DNA of 64,000 nt from Taenia hydatigena. Its lineage: Eukaryota > Platyhelminthes > Cestoda > Cyclophyllidea > Taeniidae. Made by a program: the position numbers and the translations under genes. Shown here piece after piece: positions 38,111 to 47,440 of the stretch. The stretch is from contig JADWOT020000004.1 of NCBI GenBank assembly GCA_036345935.2, positions 2,966,418-3,030,417 on the forward strand. Reading direction: 5' to 3'. Position 1 is the stretch's first letter; each line of letters begins with the position of its first letter. The notes beneath the pieces are model-generated. The model worked only from the letters and a program-made list of their open reading frames with translations. It had not been told where the DNA came from and did no database searches.

Positions 38111-39559
38111 AAGCGCATGAGCATATCGACCTAGACACTGGGCCGTTTTGCAAACATTACACACTTGGGTCCTTCATGCTAAATTATGCCATTCACCATC
38201 TTGCTCAGTACCATTTTCATGCACTTGCAGCACAAATTGCGCTGCATTGCAGAGAGCAGGAGACGGTCTACTTCGCCTTACATCAGTTGTTCATTCTTGT
38301 GGAATTGACCCAATACTTTTGCTAACTCAGGTCAACCTTCCTCTTCCCATTTAGCACCCCACATCGCTCTTCCACTGGCTGCTTCACCAACTTTTGGCCA
38401 CTAGATGCATCGAAGCCGTCCCATTTGTCATTTATCATGTCAAATTCTCGCTTTACAAACAGAGGACATGATTAGCAGTCCACATTACATGATGCGAACT
38501 GTAGAACTTATATTGACTTAGTTAAGGTGGCATACCTGCCTGTCTGGAGCACGGGAATAGCGTCATATGCTGAGGAAAACAGGGAGTGGAAATCGACTTC
38601 TCCCAATCGAAAAGAATGTTGAGCGCTTAAACGTCCGAAAGAGTCAGCAGTGTTTAATTCTAAATGGCGGAGCATGACCTCCATCAGGACAATTTTCCGT
38701 CCACCAAGCAAATGAAATTGACAGTGATGACGAACAATTGAGTTTTAGTGCCTGAGCTAAATACCACTAGTTGATGTTGATTTGATTAGGAAATAGACGA
38801 TATAAATGCTTTCACATTACAACACACAGAGCAATCACGAGTAATGACAGCTCGCTAATCCATCCAGGTGATTATGATTCCAACTCAGGTTGACTAGTCG
38901 TGAGACAGGCCAATTCGGTGTGTGTGTGAGGAATTGTGGCATCGCTCACATGCTTACTTTTGCCCGTTCATAGAGCACTTGAAAGCATGAGCAAACAGCA
39001 CCAACTTTAGAAAGAGCAAATCCAAGCCTGCTTACTCTCCTTTCACCCACTCACTAATTCATTCACATTCATCCATGTTAGTCGGCAAGTTGAAAGCTCC
39101 TTACTGACAATTAGTTCAATTCATTCGCGCATACCACTTGTTTCTTCTCAGTAACAATCAGATATTGCGCAAATTTACGCAGCAGTATGTACGACGTGGC
39201 AAGCATTCACTCAGCCCTTAACAAGTTGGAAGCCAGCAGCAATGACTACCTCACAATTGCACAATGTAGCCAAATCGATACCATCCGGTAAATTTAGGAA
39301 ACGCGGTAAGCCTACTCGGCAATCATGCCAGTCCCAAGACTCATCTTATGCAAAAGTTAACGTGATTGAGGATCATATCCACCGATCTTAGTCCCAACGT
39401 CGATGGCTGCCGACTGATAAGGTGCCTTCTGTGTATTCTGTAACGTGAAGTGGATGTAGTACCCGATGGTGAGATGGTACATTGTAGAAAGTGGGAAGAA
39501 AAAAGTTATCGTGAGGAGGAGAAAGCGTTGAATTACAAAACAGGCACAGTCCATTCGCG

Positions 39560-39770
39560 ATTAGGCAGTGGAATCAATGCTAAGCAGCCCTTTTCTTAAG
39601 CCGGTGTGTGGATATGCCTTTACAAGCACGCTCAAGCACCTGCTGCTCTCGGCGACTCAACTGTGGGAGTTCATGTCACTCTGCACTTGGGGTAAGTGGC
39701 AAATTGTGGGCGTCTGTGAATTTCGATCTCCACTGGCCTACTGCGTCCATGCAGAATCACCATTATCAAG
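39560..39770 (+). repeat. Dispersed repeat DR1, second member in A2
   Basis: Mirror of 1,381-1,580. Aligns with 37,930-38,030 through CTTAAGCCGG versus CTAAGCCGAC and TCTCGGCGACTCAACTGTG versus TCTCAGCAATGCAACTCTG. Confidence 0.5.
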
Positions 39771-39830
39771 GAAGTGAAGCTGTAATAGCTTAGGACAACA
39801 CCGACTTAATAGGTGTGGCCAAACGAATGA

Positions 39831-41984
39831 CTGGCTGACTAGTTGGTGCAAGTGAGTTGAGTAATGACGCATCTAAATGTGAGCAGCAGGTTAGGACACG
39901 ACTTTAACAAATCTATTTTGATCACACCACCCACACATCTGTGCTACTTTGTCACCGACATGACTGAACCCTACAGACTTCAATGCTTTTGTTGTCCATG
40001 CTGGAATCGACATCGGAGTTCTTGGTCCAAGTACTGCTTCAACATGTTGCTGTGTCGGGACCGACCCCTCATTTTTTCAATCTGGTATCGTCGTTTTGCA
40101 GAGCTGAGATGCCCGTTTTATCGCCGGAACAAATTAAGATGCTCAAAGCAATCCACGCCAGTAGAGGCTCAAAGATGGCTTTAATAGATTCCATTAATCC
40201 ACCACGGTATTCACTGCATTTGTTCTTGTAGCAAAAATTAATAGTGAAAGTTCTGGTTAACAGACACATGAATAATAGCTGCCCCTCCAGTAGAGAGCAA
40301 CTATGTTAGCATCGCTGTAACAAGTGGACGGTGAGTGTAAGGATATTTTTGGCTACCGGGCCTATTTCCATTGCTAGGTATTAAGTTTCAGTAACTTGTA
40401 GACGACGACCCATCAAAGTGGCTGGGTTAGCAAAATTACGTGGCTAGAAATGCTACGTGCAAATTTGGAAACAAATCGACTGTAAATGCGACCACAATTT
40501 AGTTCTACTTGGTTGCAGCCTACTAATACATGACCAACTCTGGAAAAGTAGGAACAGTCATCACGTGGAATGAAGGTTGTTAGATTAGCGATATCGAGAG
40601 AGTTTATGGAATGCATTAATTTTGTGTTTCGTTTGGACCGATTTTAAGTATTTATTGTTTCAACTTTGCACTTGAGGATTACATCTGCCGATGATGGTCT
40701 CAACTACGGCAAAGACAACTGACTGATGGACTAGCTTCAGGCTATCCTGTGATGAGGAGTTGCTGAGGCGATGCGTGAAAGCGAACGGGATGAGGAAGTG
40801 CCAGATCGCAGGGCGGATCAAGCCCACGAGAGTAGATAACTTATGCGATGCGAAGCACTCCATCTCCCAAGACGGTGAGTGCGTGGTTTTGCGAACGCAC
40901 TGCAACTACCACTGCTTTACCCTTATCACGTGCCGCTCTGTGCTCACAGTGGGCAGTCGTGCGCATGTGCGCTGAGCAATAAACTTTGGTTTGGTGAATA
41001 CATTCAAACTTGATAGCGTAGCTAATCATATTGCACCTTAAGTATGAAGGTTGACGAAACGGATTTTCGTTTTTGAATCCACTTACTGACATGAAGCACC
41101 TTCATTTCCTACCACCAAATCTGCTGCGTTATGCATGCTTCGACTCGCAGAGATACTTTTCATTTTTATGATACTCCTTATAGCCAAAACTGATCTCCTG
41201 TTCGGTCTGCTTGATTGCCTAAAATCCATTTTAATGCAATTTAGGATCAAGTTTACTTTACTACAAGGATACAAGTGGTGAAGACTACCCGTCGACGCAC
41301 ATGCCAGCAGCCGAGCTGGGTGGAATCGGGGACACACGAGTACACATGAAGTCGCGGCTTTCCTTTCTTGTTGGTGAATAGTTTTGCCAACACAAAATGA
41401 ATTTGCATCCTCGTCACTACTTTAGTTCAGTTGTTTTATGATGGCAAAAGCTATAGGCTAGAACTGCGATTTGGATGGACTTGGTACAAAAAGCTCATGT
41501 TCGACTGTACTCAGTTATTCAAAACTTGCACATCTACTGAGAACGAAAGCACAATATGGTTTGGCATATCAATAAATGTTTGAGCGGTCTTATTCCCATG
41601 TCCAATAAGTGATAGCACCGTATGCCAAGTTGACAGTGTCATGCCGAGTTGGCCCAACACCTTGGCAAACCACTTTCTCTCGATCTTAAGATTATCTGGC
41701 AAAACTTAATCAAATCATTCTGTCCGCAGTTGAACGAAAGAACACTATAGTATATTTCCTGGTTTGCACAATGGATAAATTAGTTTTATCATACCGGCTG
41801 TTTGTCAGGATTTGCTTTGGTAACCATTGGTAACTATTTATAGGTGGGTAAATCAACCTCCCACATAGTCCAACGCCGTTTTGGCTGGAATTGGATCCTT
41901 AGCAAATGTCTTTTCAATGCTTTAGAAGGGGCAACTAATGAAAGCTTCGGTATTAGTATCAGCACTGATAGCAGTAATTTCCAC
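39831..41984. other. Unique stretch between A2 and the assembly gap
   Basis: Not matched elsewhere in the window except for a DR1 member at 40,740-40,975. A plus-strand frame from about 39,970 to 40,196 is exon-like: it is preceded by a CCCTACAG acceptor, reads ...FLVQVLLQHVAVSGPTPHFF... then LSPEQIKMLKAIHASRG, and is followed by CACG/GTATTC, a possible donor. I cannot name a family, and a single exon is weak evidence. Nothing else was recognised. Confidence 0.35.
40740..40975 (+). repeat. Dispersed repeat DR1, member outside the arms
   Basis: Shares with 37,880-38,000 the blocks GATCGCAGGG, CCCACGAGAGTAGA and GCGTGG.TTT.CGA. It shows the family is dispersed and not confined to the inverted arms. 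Confidence 0.5.
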
Positions 41985-42177
41985 NNNNNNNNNNNNNNNN
42001 NNNNNNNNNNNNNNNNNNNNNNNNNNNNNNNNNNNNNNNNNNNNNNNNNNNNNNNNNNNNNNNNNNNNNNNNNNNNNNNNNNNNNNNNNNNNNNNNNNNN
42101 NNNNNNNNNNNNNNNNNNNNNNNNNNNNNNNNNNNNNNNNNNNNNNNNNNNNNNNNNNNNNNNNNNNNNNNNNNNNN
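41985..42177. other. Assembly gap (193 N)
   Basis: A run of N separates the sequence up to 41,984 from the segment starting with A3. The last 150 bases before the gap do not match A, so the left edge of A3 is hidden. The relative order and orientation of the two flanking blocks depend on scaffolding, not on contiguous sequence shown here. Open frames running through the Ns are artefacts. Confidence 0.99.
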
Positions 42178-42829
42178 ATTCCAGTCGCCATAGATTGCAG
42201 GTAGGAGTACAATTTCGGTGAAGCAAGAGAGAGGCTTACAGGTGGTAGAAGGAGGGTGTCTCTCGATGCTAACAATGCTGCAGAGTGTGTACTGCGTCCG
42301 AAAGAAGAACGCATGTAAACTTGTAGCTTTGCATGCAAACACTCCCAACTGTCTCACATGAGTCAGAAGAAGCGTTGCAATAAGCAATTTCAGGAATAAT
42401 GTCTCTCGAGATGGCGAGTTAGTACACAAATTCAGGCTGATTTACCCACTTCAGCTGCACTGCAATGATCATCACCTTTGAGGTAAGGAGTTAGTCTGCG
42501 TGATAAACGTTTTGTCACCTTGTCAACGACTTGTCCACATCACACTACTCCGTTTTTAACCATTAATCTACGACTCGGCAAAGGTGCACCATCGATCAGA
42601 TACAAGATTGAGGTTTGTGTACTAATGATTGAAAGGCAACTACCCGCTATCACAGAAATTCCTTGGCCCTAACCTATTCGTTCAAAGGAATTTAAGGCGC
42701 CGCATCTTTAACAATACTCTGTTAATCATGACTGCCGGTTTCGGTTTCGGTCACATAGGTGTTCATATTCTCTAAATCGTTTGGCCTGATCTCCGGGCCA
42801 TGCCAACAGACCCGTTCCCTTCGTCTATC
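42178..42829. repeat. Partial arm A3
   Basis: Direct-orientation copy of A1 12,048-12,699 (offset about 30,130), roughly 95% identical by eye. It retains blocks missing from A2, so it is closer to A1 and A4 than to A2. It ends in a TA/TACA-rich run (about 42,829-42,854). Confidence 0.85.
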
Positions 42830-42854
42830 AAATATATACATACACATATATATA

Positions 42855-43067
42855 TCTGATGTTTTGTCCTCTTTTGCCCTTAAGGAAGTCTTGGGACACT
42901 ATATTTTTTCTCATTGTGTAAAGTTATGTCATTTTCAATGCATTCTTGGTGCGAGAATCCGGGGGAAATTAAAACTTCATGTGTGATGAGCGTTGATTTT
43001 ACCAAAGCCGATTGTAGCGTCTCGAGGCTCCCTCGAAGGCAAAATAAGGCAGAATACTAGAGTGGAA
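42855..43067 (+). mobile_element. MITE, second copy
   Basis: Opposite orientation to 28,198-28,417 and at the equivalent A/B-right junction. The terminal repeats include TTTTGCCCTTAAGG on the left and CCTCGAAGGCAAAA on the right. The left TA is visible; the right flank reads TG, so the target duplication has decayed. Confidence 0.6.
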
Positions 43068-43202
43068 TGTATGTATTCAACAGGCAGAAGTAAATAAGCC
43101 GCTGGCATGGCCCAGCGGCCAGCCTACGCGGCTGGGCAAGATGGCCACCCCTATGACCCTGACTAAAATCAGTGGTGCAAACAAACAAAATGCTACACCT
43201 AC
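43068..43202. repeat. Right end of B2, left of the gypsy element
   Basis: Reverse complement of B1 28,057-28,197. Contains the perfect GC-rich stem CCGCTGG...CCAGCGG at about 43,099-43,118. It stops at the LTR boundary; the next 75 bp expected from B1 (27,982-28,056) are missing on the far side of the gypsy element. Confidence 0.75.
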
Positions 43203-43428
43203 TGTTGAGGGTTCCTCCTCTCCCTCCTGGTTACCCTTGCCAGTAGAAGTCTGAGTGCGTTTAGACATCTTTACTGTATATGGGTAATAAATACAGCTAG
43301 GCGACGAATGGGGGTTCAGGCCGAGGGTCCGTCACGCTCCAAGGAGTCTCCACGTTGCTCCGTCACGTCGTTCAAATTGACTTCCCGCCTCTGACCTACA
43401 AAGCACATTTAAAGAATTAAGTATTACA
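43203..43428 (-). repeat. 3' LTR of the gypsy element (226 bp)
   Basis: Read on the minus strand it begins TGTAATAC right after the polypurine tract and ends CCCTCAACA, giving TG...CA termini. The last 102 bp match the 5' LTR remnant at 47,339-47,440. It contains an ATGTCTAAACGC start in the same frame that opens gag in the 5' copy. Confidence 0.8.
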
Positions 43429-43441
43429 TAGCCCCCTCGTC
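43429..43441 (-). promoter_or_regulatory. Polypurine tract of the gypsy element
   Basis: On the minus strand ACGAGGGGGCTA immediately precedes the TGTAATAC start of the 3' LTR and follows the integrase stop by about 30 bp, as expected for the plus-strand DNA primer. Confidence 0.65.
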
Positions 43442-43468
43442 TTTTGAGCGCCGTCCCCGGTGCTACCC

Positions 43469-45148
43469 CTATTGATTCGCTTTGGTTAAACCATCGGGTG
43501 GTTTGCCTTCTTCTACGACTAAGTAGGCTTCGTCCTCGTAGCCGGCCGGCGGAGCACCTCTGTAAGGCCGGATCTTATTGTGATGGACGGTTATTGGCTG
43601 GGTACGGAGTTCCGCATTCCGGACGAGGTAGTTCGTAGGGGACAGGACTTTTACTATGCGGAAGGGATCTCTACTCCAAGGGTGGTAAAATTTGCGATGT
43701 GTCCCAGGTGGAGGAATTGGCCGATATATTTGGACGAGATCTCCTTCGTGGTAGGCAGGGAGTCGACTGTGCTTGTCGTAGTATTTCTTTTGTCGGGTAT
43801 GAGACATTTGAAGGTGTCGACGGGCGAGATTAAACGTCTTTCTTATCCCTTCTTTGAGACGTAGTACGTACTCCGGGGCGTTGTCGGTAGCCACTTCCTT
43901 GCGCGGGAGGAAAACGTCAGAGGGAACTCTCATTTCGCGGCCGGTGAGCATCTTGAACGGAGAGACACCGGTAGATGTGTGGACTGTAGCCCTATAGGCA
44001 AGAAGAGCACGTCCAAGGTTTAAATCCCAATCTTCCGGTCGTGCCCCCTTCGTGAAAGCCTTCAGTAACCCTATCAGGGTTCGGTTAGTTCTTTCCACTT
44101 GTCCATTGCCCTGAGGGTGGCCAGGTGTCGTGCGCGTCTTTGCGATTCCGAGGGACTTGCATAGTTCGGTAAAGAGTCGGCTTTCAAAATTAGGGTCCTG
44201 GTCGCTATGGACTGATTCAGGCACTCCGTGCTGGCAGATCCAACGATTGAAAAAGGTCGGCGCGACTGTCTCGGCGTCTTGGGACTTCATGGGCTCCGCT
44301 TCGGCCACTTTCGTGAAGTGGTCAACCATAACTAAGATATATCGGTTTCCCCTCTTGGTAAGGGGTAGGGGCCCCATGACGTCGATACCCACTCGTTCGC
44401 CCGGAAATCCCGTAAGCATAGGCTGCAGAGGTGCCACTGCTGTGGAATGGGGGTTCTTGAACCTGCTGCAAGTAATGCAGGTTCGGCAGAAGTCGTGCAC
44501 GTCTGGAGAGAGGGAGGGCCACCAATATCGTTTCACCGAGGCCTCCACCATCTTTTTCTCACCGAGGTGGCCCAACTGTTCATGCAGCTCTTGGAGGGCT
44601 GTTTGTATCAAGGAACCCGGAACAACCAAGCGTTTGGGAGACGTGGCATCTTCTTGGTACCACAAGACTTCGTCCTCCAGGGAGAGTTTGGACCATTGCT
44701 GCCATATCTGCCTGGCTGCCTTGCTGGATGATTTCATCTCTTCCGCAGTGGGCTTGGACGTGGATGCCAGAAACCTGTCGTATACCAAGGACGTGTCGGG
44801 GTCTGCACTCTGTGTGTTACTCCACTGATGTTTAGTCGGATCGCTTAAAAATAGGGTTCCCACTACACCGCCATGCCTTTCCACTGAGAGAGGTCTGCGG
44901 GATAAGGCATCTGCGTTTGCGTTGCTATGCGAGTTTCCTTTTCTGTACTGCACAGTGAAGTCATATTGTTGCAGTTCCTCGTACCAGCGTGCAACCGAAC
45001 GATCGATCTCCTTCATAGTTTTCAACCAGGTCAGCGCCTGATGGTCTGTTCTCACTATGAACTGTCTCGCTATCAGGTAGTGCTTGAAGTGTCGCACCAT
45101 TGTATAGATGGCGAAGAGTTCACGTTCTGTTGCACTCTTCTGTCGCAT
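43469..45148 (-). CDS. Gypsy ORF2: RNase H C-terminus and integrase
   Basis: A 559-codon frame. Residues 1-85 are the rest of RNase H (TERELFAIYTMVRHFKHYL, RTDHQALTWL, ADALSRRP). The integrase follows: zinc-binding H189-x4-H194 and C224-x2-C227, then a core with the DD35E triad at D256 (GIDVMGP), D316 (HSDQDPNF) and E352 (GQVERTNR). A GPY/F-type module lies near 485-530 (HPWSRDPFRIVKV...). Integrase inserts the element's cDNA into host DNA. The annotated start is only the first ATG after the break; in an intact element this would continue from ORF1. A 6-A run just upstream, one base short of the frame, marks the frameshift. Confidence 0.9.
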   Translation of the reverse strand: MRQKSATERELFAIYTMVRHFKHYLIARQFIVRTDHQALTWLKTMKEIDRSVARWYEELQQYDFTVQYRKGNSHSNANADALSRRPLSVERHGGVVGTLFLSDPTKHQWSNTQSADPDTSLVYDRFLASTSKPTAEEMKSSSKAARQIWQQWSKLSLEDEVLWYQEDATSPKRLVVPGSLIQTALQELHEQLGHLGEKKMVEASVKRYWWPSLSPDVHDFCRTCITCSRFKNPHSTAVAPLQPMLTGFPGERVGIDVMGPLPLTKRGNRYILVMVDHFTKVAEAEPMKSQDAETVAPTFFNRWICQHGVPESVHSDQDPNFESRLFTELCKSLGIAKTRTTPGHPQGNGQVERTNRTLIGLLKAFTKGARPEDWDLNLGRALLAYRATVHTSTGVSPFKMLTGREMRVPSDVFLPRKEVATDNAPEYVLRLKEGIRKTFNLARRHLQMSHTRQKKYYDKHSRLPAYHEGDLVQIYRPIPPPGTHRKFYHPWSRDPFRIVKVLSPTNYLVRNAELRTQPITVHHNKIRPYRGAPPAGYEDEAYLVVEEGKPPDGLTKANQ

Positions 45149-45171
45149 TTTTTGTTCAATCTGGCACTAGC

Positions 45172-47403
45172 TTAGGCGATGACGTGTTCCCTACCTTCTT
45201 TGTCTCTTTGCGAAAGCACACCGCCCACGGCCACGTCGCTGGCGTCCGTGTCTAGTACGAAGGGAGGTGCGGTGGTCTCGAAGTTTGGTAAAGCCAAAAT
45301 CGGAGCGGAGCAGAGCATTCGCTTTAGTTCTTTAAAAGCTTCATCATGTTCATTCTCCCACCTGAAATTTCTTTTTGCCGCCTTCTCGGTTAGCTTGTGT
45401 AGGGGACTAGCAATCTTGGCAAAGCCTTTAACGAAGCGCCTATAGTAGTTTGCCAAACCGAGGAAACTGCGAAGTTCCGTCTGATTAGTTGGTGTTGGCC
45501 AGGTTCTTACTTGTTTTGTGCGATCTTCAGTGACTGCCATCCCGTCTGACGAGACTGTGTGCCCCAGAAAGTTGACTGAACGACGGAGAAAATGACACTT
45601 CTTTGGATCCAAGGTCAAACATGCATCTTGCAGACGGTCTAGGACTAGTTTGAGGTTGGCGTTGTGCTCGCGAATGTCTCCACCGAAAACGAGAACGTCA
45701 TCTAAGTAGATTATGCAATGTTTCGGGAAGAGCCCAATCAGTGCTGTCTGCATCAGGCGCTGGAAAGTGGCTGCGGCATTGCAGAGTCCGAACGGCATGG
45801 TCTGGAATTCATAAAGTCCGTTGGGTACTATGAAAGCCGTCTTCTCTCTATCTTTTTCCGCCACTTCTACTTGCCAGTATCCCGATTTTAAGTCTAGGGT
45901 GGAGAACCACTTCGATCCATGCAGAGCATCCAAGGAGTCGTTGATGTGAGGTAGGGGAAAGGCGTCCTTCTTAGTTACGGCGTTTAACTTCCTGTAATCG
46001 ATGCACAGCCGTAGACTACCGTCACTTTTCTTCACTAGTGCGATTGGAGAAGCCCATGGTGACTTGGAAGGTTTGATCACTTCGTCCTTGATCATCTCCT
46101 CCACCAGACGGTTCACCTCGTCCTGGAGGGGCGGAGGTATACGTCTGGGTGGTTGCCAAATGGGCCTGGCCTCGCCAGTGTCGATAGTGTGTTTGACCAT
46201 CCTTGTTCGCCCGAGTTTTGTTCCTTGCCATGAGAACATGCTTGGATACTTGCTAAGCAAGGAGCGCAGCTCCTTTCTCTCGCCATCGGTGATGTGCGTT
46301 AGCTGGGAGCAAAGCTCATCCAAGTTGTTGATCGGGATGGCTGCAGCTTCGAAGAGGGCGCTACAGATTGCGTCTGCGTCCTTTTTGGGCGGAGATCTGG
46401 CTGGGGTAGTTTTCTTATGCCTCTGGGTCACGAGTGTCCCTTCTGCGAAATTCAGGACCGCCTTGGTGTTACGAAGGAAGTCCACACCGAGTATAGCGTC
46501 CCAAACTAACTCGGGGCACATAATGAATGGGACTTGCCACGTTTCTGTCCCCAGTGACACTTTTAGTGACGTCTCTCCTTTTACTTTCATCTTTCTCCCC
46601 TCTGCTGAGAGAAGTTTTGCGAAGGGAGGACCCGTGCGAAATTTATTGTGGAGATCTGGGAACGCTTGAGGGTTCACCAATGACTTGGCTGCGCCTGAGT
46701 CAAGGAGGAAACTGCAGGGGCGTCCCTCTAGCTTGCCGGAGACTCGCATAAACGGAAGAGAACCACGGGATGATAAGCAGGATAGGGAATAATGCTGCTC
46801 ACCTGCTTTTGCGGAACGGAGCGGGGGGGTCCACCGCGGACGTGTGGAACTTGGTCGTCGGTGAGTCGTGGCTGCATCGACCAGCTGGCTGAGGTCGCTG
46901 GTCTTCAGGGTCTGGAGTTTCGCGGCGATAGACGGAGGACGAACGCCGGCTTTGAACTGGACAGCCACCCATCTTCTCACCTTGTTAGGTGGGCAGCCCC
47001 TGAAAGCCCGTTCAGCGAGGATTTGCAGTGCTCCCGCGAAGTCCTCGTCGCTTTCGCCCGATTTTTGCTCGCGGAGAAAGGACTCCCTAGCGAGCGATTC
47101 CTCTCGTTGGTCAATGACGAGCTGGGCCAGAATTTCGCAGCACTCGTCTAGATCGGAGTCGGGTGAGACCCCGGCATCAACCGCTGCGGAGAACAGCTCT
47201 TGCGGAAGAGCGTGTAGGATCAGCGGAATCCTCTGCCGCTGGGGAAACAAGTGGATGTTAAACCTAACGGTTTTCATCCAACCTCCGAAATTCATCCCTT
47301 CCTTGGAATGGAGAAAGTCTACCAATGCTGCCACCAATGTTAAGGGTTCCTCCTCTCCCTCCTGGTTACCCTTGCCAGTAGAAGTCTGAGTGCGTTTAGA
47401 CAT
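45172..47403 (-). CDS. Gypsy ORF1: gag, protease, reverse transcriptase, RNase H start
   Basis: From the ATG inside the LTR (MSKRTQTSTGKG) the frame runs 743 codons; the open frame extends 18 codons further into flanking DNA, which is fortuitous. About 180 residues are gag-like without a CCHC knuckle. An aspartic protease follows (LLDSGAAKSLV, then AILGVDFL). Reverse transcriptase comes next, with SPIALVKKSDGSLRLCIDYR, FSTLDLKSGYWQ, MPFGLCNAAATFQ and the catalytic IIYLDDVLVF. The RNase H start is FVLDTDASDVAVG. The frame ends REHVIA at TAA, where relatives continue with a Tyr codon, so the stop at 45,172-45,174 is a disabling mutation. Gag, protease and RT in a single frame is normal for several gypsy lineages. 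Confidence 0.92.
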   Translation of the reverse strand: MSKRTQTSTGKGNQEGEEEPLTLVAALVDFLHSKEGMNFGGWMKTVRFNIHLFPQRQRIPLILHALPQELFSAAVDAGVSPDSDLDECCEILAQLVIDQREESLARESFLREQKSGESDEDFAGALQILAERAFRGCPPNKVRRWVAVQFKAGVRPPSIAAKLQTLKTSDLSQLVDAATTHRRPSSTRPRWTPPLRSAKAGEQHYSLSCLSSRGSLPFMRVSGKLEGRPCSFLLDSGAAKSLVNPQAFPDLHNKFRTGPPFAKLLSAEGRKMKVKGETSLKVSLGTETWQVPFIMCPELVWDAILGVDFLRNTKAVLNFAEGTLVTQRHKKTTPARSPPKKDADAICSALFEAAAIPINNLDELCSQLTHITDGERKELRSLLSKYPSMFSWQGTKLGRTRMVKHTIDTGEARPIWQPPRRIPPPLQDEVNRLVEEMIKDEVIKPSKSPWASPIALVKKSDGSLRLCIDYRKLNAVTKKDAFPLPHINDSLDALHGSKWFSTLDLKSGYWQVEVAEKDREKTAFIVPNGLYEFQTMPFGLCNAAATFQRLMQTALIGLFPKHCIIYLDDVLVFGGDIREHNANLKLVLDRLQDACLTLDPKKCHFLRRSVNFLGHTVSSDGMAVTEDRTKQVRTWPTPTNQTELRSFLGLANYYRRFVKGFAKIASPLHKLTEKAAKRNFRWENEHDEAFKELKRMLCSAPILALPNFETTAPPFVLDTDASDVAVGGVLSQRDKEGREHVIA
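47323..47338 (-). promoter_or_regulatory. Candidate primer-binding site of the gypsy element
   Basis: Directly after the LTR end (TTAACA) the minus strand reads TTGGTGGCAGCATTGG. A TGG start right behind the LTR fits a tRNA 3' CCA primer, and TGGTGGCAG partly resembles an initiator-Met type site. The tRNA cannot be fixed from this sequence. The site lies inside the open gag frame. Confidence 0.5.
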
Positions 47404-47440
47404 CTTTACTGTATATGGGTAATAAATACAGCTAGGCGAC
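47339..47440 (-). repeat. 5' LTR remnant (last 102 bp)
   Basis: Matches the last 102 bp of the 3' LTR with one difference. The first 124 bp, including the TG end, are absent; the remnant abuts B2 sequence (ATAGCATGTTTGACC). Promoter sequences of the LTR's U3 are therefore missing from the 5' copy. Confidence 0.8.

Larger units (their letters stand above)
28436..39830. repeat. Inverted-repeat arm A2 (about 11.4 kb)
   Basis: Reverse complement of A1, with no gap between A1, B1 and A2 in this sequence. It carries the mirror images of everything in A1: segment P (about 33,560-34,520), its partial copy (about 31,725-31,930), DR1 members (37,860-38,110 and 39,560-39,770) and the exon-like cluster (32,312-33,021). 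The first 0.6 kb (28,436-29,060) is more diverged from A1, A3 and A4 than those are from each other; for example it lacks about 35 bp present in the other three. No complete gene was recognised. Confidence 0.88.
43203..47440 (-). mobile_element. Ty3/gypsy LTR retrotransposon, damaged
   Basis: A 4.2-kb element inserted near the right end of B2 and absent from the matching site in B1. On the minus strand the order is truncated 5' LTR, primer-binding site, gag-protease-RT-RNase H start, RNase H end-integrase, polypurine tract and complete 3' LTR. RNase H before integrase is the Ty3/gypsy order. The two LTRs differ at about one position over the 102 bp they share, so the insertion is fairly young. 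It is probably dead: a stop and a frameshift split RNase H, and the 5' LTR lacks its first 124 bp. No zinc knuckle is visible in gag. Inner domains are otherwise well preserved. Confidence 0.93.

Noticed and set aside
41834..42429. Open frames of up to 156 codons running through the N block
   Set aside because: They exist only because Ns do not produce stop codons; no real coding evidence on either side.
43203..43306. The 102-bp terminal match taken as full-length LTRs
   Set aside because: The polypurine tract and TG start at 43,428 show the real LTR is 226 bp and the 5' one is truncated.
44130..44828. 232-codon plus-strand frame, and 222 codons at 46,001-46,669
   Set aside because: Antisense shadows of the gypsy integrase and protease/RT regions.
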